Of a stretch of 64,000 nucleotides of DNA, positions 57,681 through 64,000 are shown one piece after another; positions within the stretch are counted from its first letter, which is position 1; every line of letters starts with the position of its first letter. This DNA is from Tetragonia tetragonoides. Taxonomy: Eukaryota; Streptophyta; Magnoliopsida; Caryophyllales; Aizoaceae. The DNA is taken from positions 32,857,501-32,921,500 of the forward strand of contig CM076144.1 of assembly GCA_038025085.1 (NCBI GenBank). The letters run 5' to 3'. Made by a program: the position numbers and the translations under genes. The notes under the pieces were generated by a model. That model saw only the letters and a program-made list of their open reading frames with translations. It had not been told where the DNA came from and ran no database searches.

Positions 57681-60337
57681 TGTAGACGCCAAAAAAGCGC
57701 CTTCAGATTTCTCCGCAAAAGCCCGATGATGAAAGGAGTAATTTATAAACTTGAACTGCTATTTTTGCACTGATAGGTAAAATAAGGTCTCAGGTTTTTC
57801 ATCGATCACTCCTTCATTTCCACTTCATTTAAAAGCCCCTTTCAAGTTCCTTCCGTGTCAAAATACGATTCCGCACCTAAGAGTTATGGCCAAACGAAGT
57901 TAAGGGTCAAAACAGATGTAGCCGAATACTATGGACCGTGTTTCCAGCCCTATTTGGGAGTTTATTTGGTTGAATTAATTTTTGAGACTTATATTTTTGG
58001 ATTCCTTATTCAAATATCTTTCCAATGACATATCATGATCCCACACCACATTCCCAACCAAGGAGTTACGAGCCCAACATTGATGCGTACTCCAAAACTG
58101 ACCTCTCCTTACTCTTTCGGGTATATCTGGAGCTCAACAAAACATTTGGGCCTTACACCAACGCCATTTTGAAACTAGACCCAATAAGCTTTCCAACGCA
58201 TCTTGAATCATCGAATTTGGAGCCTAAACGAGTGAGATATGGCCCGACCCAATTCCAGCTGGCAAGCTGAAAGCTGTCAACGACCCTGGGATAAAACCCA
58301 GGGCCGCTAGCGGCGCTGACCAAAATCCCAGGGCCACTAGCGGCCCTGACCAGGGCCGCTAACGGCGCTAACCTTGCCTCTGGTCTGACTCATTTTTCAA
58401 GCCCAATCTGATTTTCAGTTCACTTTCAGCCGTCCAACCCTACTTCTCCACGCCTATAAATACAACCCTTCACCCTTTAGTTCAAAACATACCGTCTACA
58501 GTTGACAACCTCTATTCTCGAGAGTATTGACACCGAGATTCCCCCTCTTTCTTCCAAACTTGAGATCTATTTTTACTACAACAACAACAACAACAACCCA
58601 GTAAGTATCCCGCCTAGGGCGGGGTCTGCGGAGGTCCAGATGTACGCAGTCTTACCCCTAACTAGTCGCCTAGAAGAGAGACTGTTTCCGAAAGACCCAC
58701 GAACACTTTTTTTTCCATTTTCAAAACGGTTTTTTCGGGTAAATTGTTCAATACTGACAAGTGTGAAAATTATCAACCACCAGATATGATAATATGATCA
58801 GAAAGTCAAGAGAGACTGTTTCCGAAAGACCCACAAAAACATTTTTTTTTTTTTTTTGTTTTTAAATGCATTTGAAAAAAAAAAAAAAAAAAGGCGAGGG
58901 AAGTAAATCGCTAGACATACTAGCACAAGATTCTACTTACTGAACAACATAAATAAAGGGGACGCTACATGCTATAAACACAATGAATCCACCTCTAGTA
59001 CTAGCCAATGCACATCCCTAATCTAACGCGGATCCTCTACACGGATCCTGCTCCGCCATACTCTCCTATCTAGGACCAAGTACTCGGTAAGATCTAGACG
59101 GGTCAAATCCTGCCTGATTACCTCTCCCCAAGTCTTCTTTGGGCGTCCTCTTCTCCGTTTACAGTCTCTAAGTGTAATTCTCTCACACCTTCTCACCGGT
59201 GCATCACGATGTCTCCTCCTCACATGCCCAAGCCACCTAAGCCTTGTTTCTCGCATCTTGTTGTCGATATCGGTCACTCCCACCTTGCCTCTCAACACTT
59301 CGTTCCTAATTCTATCTCGTCTTGTAGAGTTGCACATCCAACGAAGCATCCTCATCTCGGTCACCCGCATCTTCTGTACATGCACCTGCCTCACCGGCCA
59401 ACACTCCGCCCCATATAGCATAGCTGGCCTGATGGCTGTACAATAAAATTTGCCTTTAAGTTTTAGTGGGATTTTTCTGTCACACAAAACTCCCTTTGCA
59501 CTCCTCCACCTTAGCCACCCTGTTCTGATACGATGCGTCACGTCGTCGTCAATCTCGCCGTTGCCCTGTATGATTGAACCGAGATATTTGAAACAATCCT
59601 TCTTCGGTACCACCTCTGTACCAATCTTAATCTCCATATCCGAGGCAACCCCATTGAGATCTATTTTTACTATTCTTGTCAAATATAGCCTACAGTTCAG
59701 GTACAAATTTCTGAGGGCTCAAATTAAATTAATTGTCTAACTGTTTATTTTTCCAGTAGTCATAATGTAGATATCATACAAGAATAACGCTTTTGTTGCT
59801 TCCTAAATATCGTCTATATAGTAGTTGTGCTGCCCAACTTGTCAATCGAATGCACGTCTAAACAAGGGTTAATAATAAATGTTGTGATGCTTGTGATGAA
59901 CCAATTAATAGTCTAAGTCTAGGCTGTTAATACGGTTTTGCATGAGAATTATTTCTTTAAATTATTAAGCAAACTTGAGTTAGTAGGGGCCGTCATAAAC
60001 GGGCAAGTTGGGTGCCTAACACCTTCCCACCTCGTACCTTCGCCCCGAACCCTTTATTCTTGGGTACTCATATGTTCTATATGAGCGGGAGTGTTTCCAA
60101 AAACATGATCAGTTCCCTTATCGCGCTATTGGGTTGTCCCTTTGGATGGTCCCTTCGGCTTTTCCCTTCGATAAAACGCCGATAACAGATTTGTGAGCTC
60201 TTTCATGGTTTTTATTCAGCTCAAGTCTTTATAAAATCTTTTCTAACTCGACGGTCCCTTGAACTTATCTAAACCCCCAGCTTACAAATTTTCTATAAGG
60301 ACGCACTCCGTGGCCGTAAAAATCCGGGGTCCTTACA
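57681..60337 (+). repeat. 3' LTR of element C with LINE insertion
   Basis: 2,657 bp. Without the 1,076-bp LINE and the extra 18-bp TSD it is 1,563 bp, close to the 1,552-bp 5' LTR. It carries three palindrome copies: GCCGCTAGCGGC (58303-58314), GCCACTAGCGGC (58333-58344) and GCCGCTAACGGC (58355-58366). Confidence 0.92.
58579..59654 (-). mobile_element. 5'-truncated RTE-type LINE
   Basis: Inserted between two copies of the 18-bp duplication TGAGATCTATTTTTACTA (58561-58578 and 59655-59672). On the minus strand it ends in (TTG)n, the microsatellite tail usual for RTE-clade LINEs. It encodes the end of the reverse transcriptase protein (59706-59023; the stretch inside the element starts near GVASDMEIKIGTEVVP) with KYLGSIIQGNGEIDDDV, RPAMLYGAECWPVR, EMRMLRWMCNSTRRD and RWLGHVRRR. 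The ~210-residue frame is open, so the insertion is fairly recent. Confidence 0.92.
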
Positions 60338-61111
60338 GAACCCCTCATCTTTTCCTTGCTTGGTGATCTCTAATTCTCGAAGGGTCATAGAGAGAACAAC
60401 ATTTTCCTTGTAGCGTGCAAGGAAGATTATAGTGAATTCTGACCAAGTATGGTAGTTTTCCAAATTCAAGGTGTAGAACCAACGACGAGTCGAAGCATCA
60501 AGGGTCTGTGGGAACAAGTGTATGTAGATACTTTTGTCAATTCCTCTCAAACTCATGGCAGTAGTGAAGGCCTTGAGGTGATTTTGTGGATCATCGGTTC
60601 TAGTGAATGTCATCATTTCGGGCATAGAGAACTTGGCCGGGAGCTTGCCCTTGACTTCGGAATTGACCTTACCATCAATGGCATTGTAGTTGGCAATAGA
60701 GTCAATATTTTTGAGCTTAGTGACTTGCTCATCGTCTTCAGTGTTGGAGTTGGAGAGGATTCTTGCTTCACCCTCTTTCTTTTTTTCCAAATTCTCAACC
60801 TTCAGTCGCATCCTTTCCAAATTGCCCATGATCTCATAAAGCTTCTCGTCAGTGGTTTTGGTCATTGTGAAGCTTGAGGTGTGATTGGTGAGGTGAGCTT
60901 TTGTGGAGGTGATAGAGTATGGGGTGATGGCCTTTTGGAATGTGGTGGTGAGGCTTTTTCGTGGTGGAGGTAGTCGGGAACTTGGCGGTGTAGACGGTTG
61001 CAGACGAACTAGCCTTGCCGAAGGCCGAGCCCAGCTTTTCTCAAGGTTTCCTTTCTTTTTCGGACCCCCTATCCTGAATAGGAAGCACGAACCACTTAGT
61101 AACAAGAACAT
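60338..61111 (-). pseudogene. Element B gag, N-terminal capsid part
   Basis: ATG 60865 (MTKTTDEKLYEIMGNLERM) starts a coiled coil (LERMRLKVENLEKKKEGEA). The Retrotrans_gag domain follows (FSMPEMMTFTRTDDPQNHLK, IYIHLFPQTLDASTRRWFY, FTIIFLARYKENVVLSMTLR) and reaches the insertion of element C at 60342. The frame is open throughout. The upstream open stretch (61111-60866) is Pro/Ser-rich and may be leader sequence. Its continuation is at 55444-55134. Confidence 0.78.
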
Positions 61112-61210
61112 ACCATGAGACTCTCACCTAAGAAAAATGAAGACCCGCACATAGAAAACACATTGTCCTAAAAAAAAAAGATCCTTAAGCGTAAATGCCC
61201 AAATATTTCC

Positions 61211-63898
61211 TGTGACACCCTCGAATTCGCAACGATTTTCTGGGAACTATCGACGTCGTTGTGCATGAATCGACACCGCTGAACCGTCCCGAACCCGAGG
61301 GAATGTCACTGCAACATTTATCACTAAGGAATAAATGTTAAGCAGAAAGAAAGACTAGGCATCAAAAGGAGCTTACTAAGGAACTAAACAAACCAAACAG
61401 TTAATATCAGAGTTGTCTATATAGTGAGCTAAAAACCATTAAACCAAATTTATTACAACTTGCCTTCAAAGGGCTAAATCCAATAAAAAATCCCAACGAT
61501 CTAAACTGAACAGAAACAGTTCTAAAAACCGACGCCAACTCTTCCTTCCAAGCTGTACGTCCTCAATCAACTAAACCTGCACTTTGGTTTCCGTGACGGA
61601 AGCAAAATACAGAAGCAAAGAAAAGAAACAATAGAGAAACAAAAATCAGATAAACTGAATAAACGTCATCCGTACCCAGTAAAAAAATTTCGCAAACCTT
61701 ACCTGAGGTTTTAGAAGAATCATTGAAATTCATTTGCATACGCAGATAAGCATATAATCAAGCATACGCACATAAGCATATAATCAAGCATACGCACAAC
61801 GACATTCTTTCATATGCAATTCTTGTATAGTGATCACACGAAATACGACATAGACAATCCCTCTTGATTACAGAGATGTAAGAGAGCGAATAGAACAACG
61901 ATTACCCATACTGTTCATCGAAGATACAATCACGCCATGGACTTAATGACTCTAGTGTGCACACTACCTCTAGTACAATTACACGAGCCTAGAGGACTTA
62001 ATAAATGGGGAATGATCCGTCCCAGACACACTGCGAGGTGTCCATAAGTAACTTGGGAATCACTCATCCCTTGAACTACACCATTAGGTGCAATCCCGAT
62101 TGCTCGACTACTCCTAGGGATCCATTAGGAGTCTTACTCTCATATAATTCAATTCACATAATTGGCATTGGTTGACATAAGTGGTACTACGAGACCACGG
62201 CTTACTAATTCATTTCATGCACTTGAAAATGAATAGTAAATAACGACAATAATGATAATCCAATACGATGAGAATTAAACATGCTTTAATTCAATAACGA
62301 CGATAATTCAATAATGATGACAAGTAATGTCTAGCACAATTTCGGCGGCACTTCCGCAGGGTAATATGATATCCAAAAATTCACAAATCACCAGAGACCT
62401 TCAACGATAATATATAGGTGCTCACTAGCACTCAGTAGTACCATACCAATTAGCATATAATTAATAGCATAATAATATTAATAATTCGCTATTCAACAAT
62501 TGTCCAATAATCATCATATGGACTAATTAATACCCAAAACATGCTAACATCAACATGCTAATTATAACTCATATTTACAGCAGTGAATCATGCTTAATAA
62601 CTTCATAATAACGACGATATAATTTAATCATGCTTTGCATATTAAATTCACAACAAATTCCCAATTAGCACATAACACATCAAAATACTTTTGATGGGGC
62701 TTTGGAAGAAGGTAGGCAGGAGCGCTTACCACTAATACGCTACCAACAGTATGTATGCTCCAACCAATCGACAAGAATCATGCTTGCTCGTTACGTCCTA
62801 ATTAAAAAAAATTATCAAATCAGTATTAATTAAATACAAAAATACAAACAGTAAAGAAATCTCAATCTGATATTTTTATTAAATTCCTTGCTTTATTTTA
62901 ACCAATCTAGGCTTTTGAAAATCCAAATTCGGATTCCGAATGAGTGCAGAAAAATAAAAACATTAAATCGAAAATAGTGAAAATCGAATTAATAATTACG
63001 AAAAAATATAAAAACGAAACCCTAACTTCAAAACTAGGTCTAAATAACGGGTACCCATGCATGGGACCCATAACCCGACCCAACACCACCACCACCACCA
63101 CCACCCACTGGCCACCATGGCCCGTGGTGGTGGTCGCGGGTGCTCCGGCGAGGTGAGGAGAGAGAAAGAGAGAGTTTGCGAAGAGAGAGAGGGAGAGAAC
63201 GAACGGGAGAGAAGGAGAGAGAAGATGGGTGGAGACGGGGCCAAGCCCTTCGCGCCCTGGCGGTCGACGACCGCCGTCAAGGGGGCGGCCTGGCAACGGT
63301 CGCGGCCGTCTGCGACTACAACCGCGAGGGGGAGGGGAGACGCGAAGAGAGAGGAAAAAGAAAGAGAAAGAGAGAGAGAGAGAACGAACGGCTTACCGCC
63401 GGTGAGGGAGGCTCGCTGGTGGTCGGCGGTGGCAAGGGCTGTCGGAGGAGAGGTGAGAGGAGAGAGAACCGGTGAGGGAGAGAGAAGAGAGAGAGAGAGA
63501 GAGAGGACAGTGAGAGAGAGGAGAGAGAGTGCTTGAGGGTTTTGGCTCAGTTTGCAAAACTGATCAACTGTCTCACCTTTTTCTTATATAGGCCCTCAGT
63601 CAACCCAAATCAAATACTACTAGGTTTAGGAATTAATTGAATAATTTTTTGATTTAAACAACACATTAAAACTAATTAAAACTATATGAATAATTCTTAT
63701 TCATATATAAACATTTTAATTAAACTTCTCAAAATTAATAAATGCAATTTATGAAAGTCCCATAATAATAATTAATATTATTATGGCTTTAATTGAATAA
63801 ATCGAATCCTTAAATGAATATACGATTTAATCTCCGGAACTATTTGTAAATCATTTATAAATCAATATAATAATTATAGAAAATATTGGGGTATCACA
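61211..63898 (-). repeat. 3' LTR of a Tekay/Del-type gypsy element
   Basis: 2,688 bp. On the minus strand it begins TGTGATACCCC (63898) and ends GGGTGTCACA (61211). The preceding pol C-terminus confirms the 5' end. The other end is set by the inverted terminal motif and by the point where homology to element A (35392) stops, so it was inserted into B. It contains GA-rich microsatellite sequence (63160-63535) and (CCA)n near 63090. ORFs over these are low-complexity artefacts. Long LTRs are typical of this chromovirus group. Confidence 0.7.
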
Positions 63899-64000
63899 TT
63901 CTACCCTCCTTAAAAGAAGTTTCGTCCCGAAACTTGAGACATGAAGTAATCACTTCCCAAAATAAAATGAGTTTACCTTTACGAAGGTATAAAAAAATTT
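63894..64000 (-). CDS. Tekay/Del-type pol C-terminus (partial)
   Basis: The minus strand reads EVITSCLKFRDETSFKEGRM, then TGA at 63896-63894, two bases inside the LTR. The ending F-R-D-E-x-x-F-K-E-G-x-M directly before the LTR is characteristic of plant Del/Tekay chromoviruses, with the AAGGAGGGTAGAA purine tract overlapping it. The rest lies outside the window. Confidence 0.72.
   Translation of the reverse strand, partial: IFLYLRKGKLILFWEVITSCLKFRDETSFKEGRM

Larger units (their letters stand above)
55445..60337 (+). mobile_element. Ogre-like element 'C', nested in B gag, interior mostly deleted
   Basis: Two plus-strand LTRs (55445-56996 and 57681-60337) enclose only 684 bp. The whole is flanked by the 5-bp duplication GAACC (55440-55444 and 60338-60342), and the gag of B reads on across it. 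The PBS is not recognisable after the 5' LTR. A purine-rich tract (AAAATGGGGGCTTC) precedes the 3' LTR. The LTRs differ from those of A and B in an inner segment, so C is a distinct subfamily. Confidence 0.92.
46047..64000 (-). mobile_element. Ogre-like retrotransposon 'B', inverted relative of A (partial)
   Basis: Minus-strand element whose 3' LTR is at 46047-47347. Going right it contains PMD (plus strand), DUF7745 (plus strand), integrase (minus), gag C-terminus (55134-55444) and gag N-terminus (60343-61111). It is interrupted by element C at 55445-60337 and by a Tekay-type element from 61211. Its 5' LTR lies beyond the window. It keeps exon 1 and the noncoding 3' region that A has lost. 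Like A it lacks a recognisable RT. Confidence 0.8.

Noticed and set aside
62907..63536. ORFs of 94-159 residues on both strands near the right end
   Set aside because: GA-rich and (CCA)n low-complexity sequence inside a Tekay-type LTR; composition explains the open frames.
1..64000. tRNA, rRNA or miRNA genes
   Set aside because: I looked for cloverleaf arms with GGTTCGAAT-type loops and rRNA signatures and saw none that held up; only primer-binding sites match tRNA ends.

Overview
The window looks like a repeat-rich plant nuclear genome, most likely a eudicot. It carries a plant-specific PHD-finger gene with plant-type introns, and every major class of plant transposon. I cannot name the species from the sequence.

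Layout. (1) Positions 1-2805 hold the only convincing host gene. It is the 5' part of an IDM1/acyl-CoA N-acyltransferase-like PHD protein on the minus strand, with a 5'UTR intron and one long exon of 741 codons. The rest of the gene lies off the left edge. (2) Positions 3554-20498 are a Ty3/gypsy element of the Tat lineage, with 407-bp LTRs and the target-site duplication (TSD) ATTGT. It has decayed gag-pol on the plus strand and at least four antisense ORFs in its 3' half, one of them Transposase_28-like. A non-autonomous CACTA transposon (12327-16215, TSD AAG) sits inside that ORF. (3) Positions 20514-22275 are old gypsy debris. (4) Positions 22276-28735 are hAT/MITE-like material. A 5.3-kb PIF/Harbinger element (22496-27809, TSD TTA) is nested in it, and a solo LTR (24882-26331, TSD TTTTG) interrupts the Harbinger transposase. 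(5) About 29091-45838 is a second CACTA-like element, recognised by TTTGCAACGACAT-type subterminal repeats at both ends. It is split by a 12-kb Ogre-like element, 'A' (33213-45227, TSD GTTTT). (6) From 46047 past the right edge is an inverted relative of A, 'B'. B contains a Stowaway MITE, a CACTA end, a third nested relative 'C' (55445-60337, TSD GAACC) with an RTE-type LINE fragment in one LTR, and a Tekay/Del-type element entering from the right.

The most interesting system is the A/B family. Both copies have the same plan: gag and integrase on one strand, and on the opposite strand two cellular-looking genes, a DUF7745-like gene and an intron-containing plant-mobile-domain (PMD/MAIN-like) gene. 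The DUF7745 gene is convergent with integrase. A 12-bp palindrome, GCCGCTAGCGGC or a close variant, usually paired 22-30 bp apart, lies upstream of the TATA box in the LTRs. It also lies upstream of both antisense genes, which suggests one shared cis-element for sense and antisense promoters.

Nearly all transposon ORFs carry stops or frameshifts and are called pseudogenes. Family names come from motifs read by eye; no database search was possible. Nesting order and element limits rest mostly on matching TSDs, which I checked base by base.
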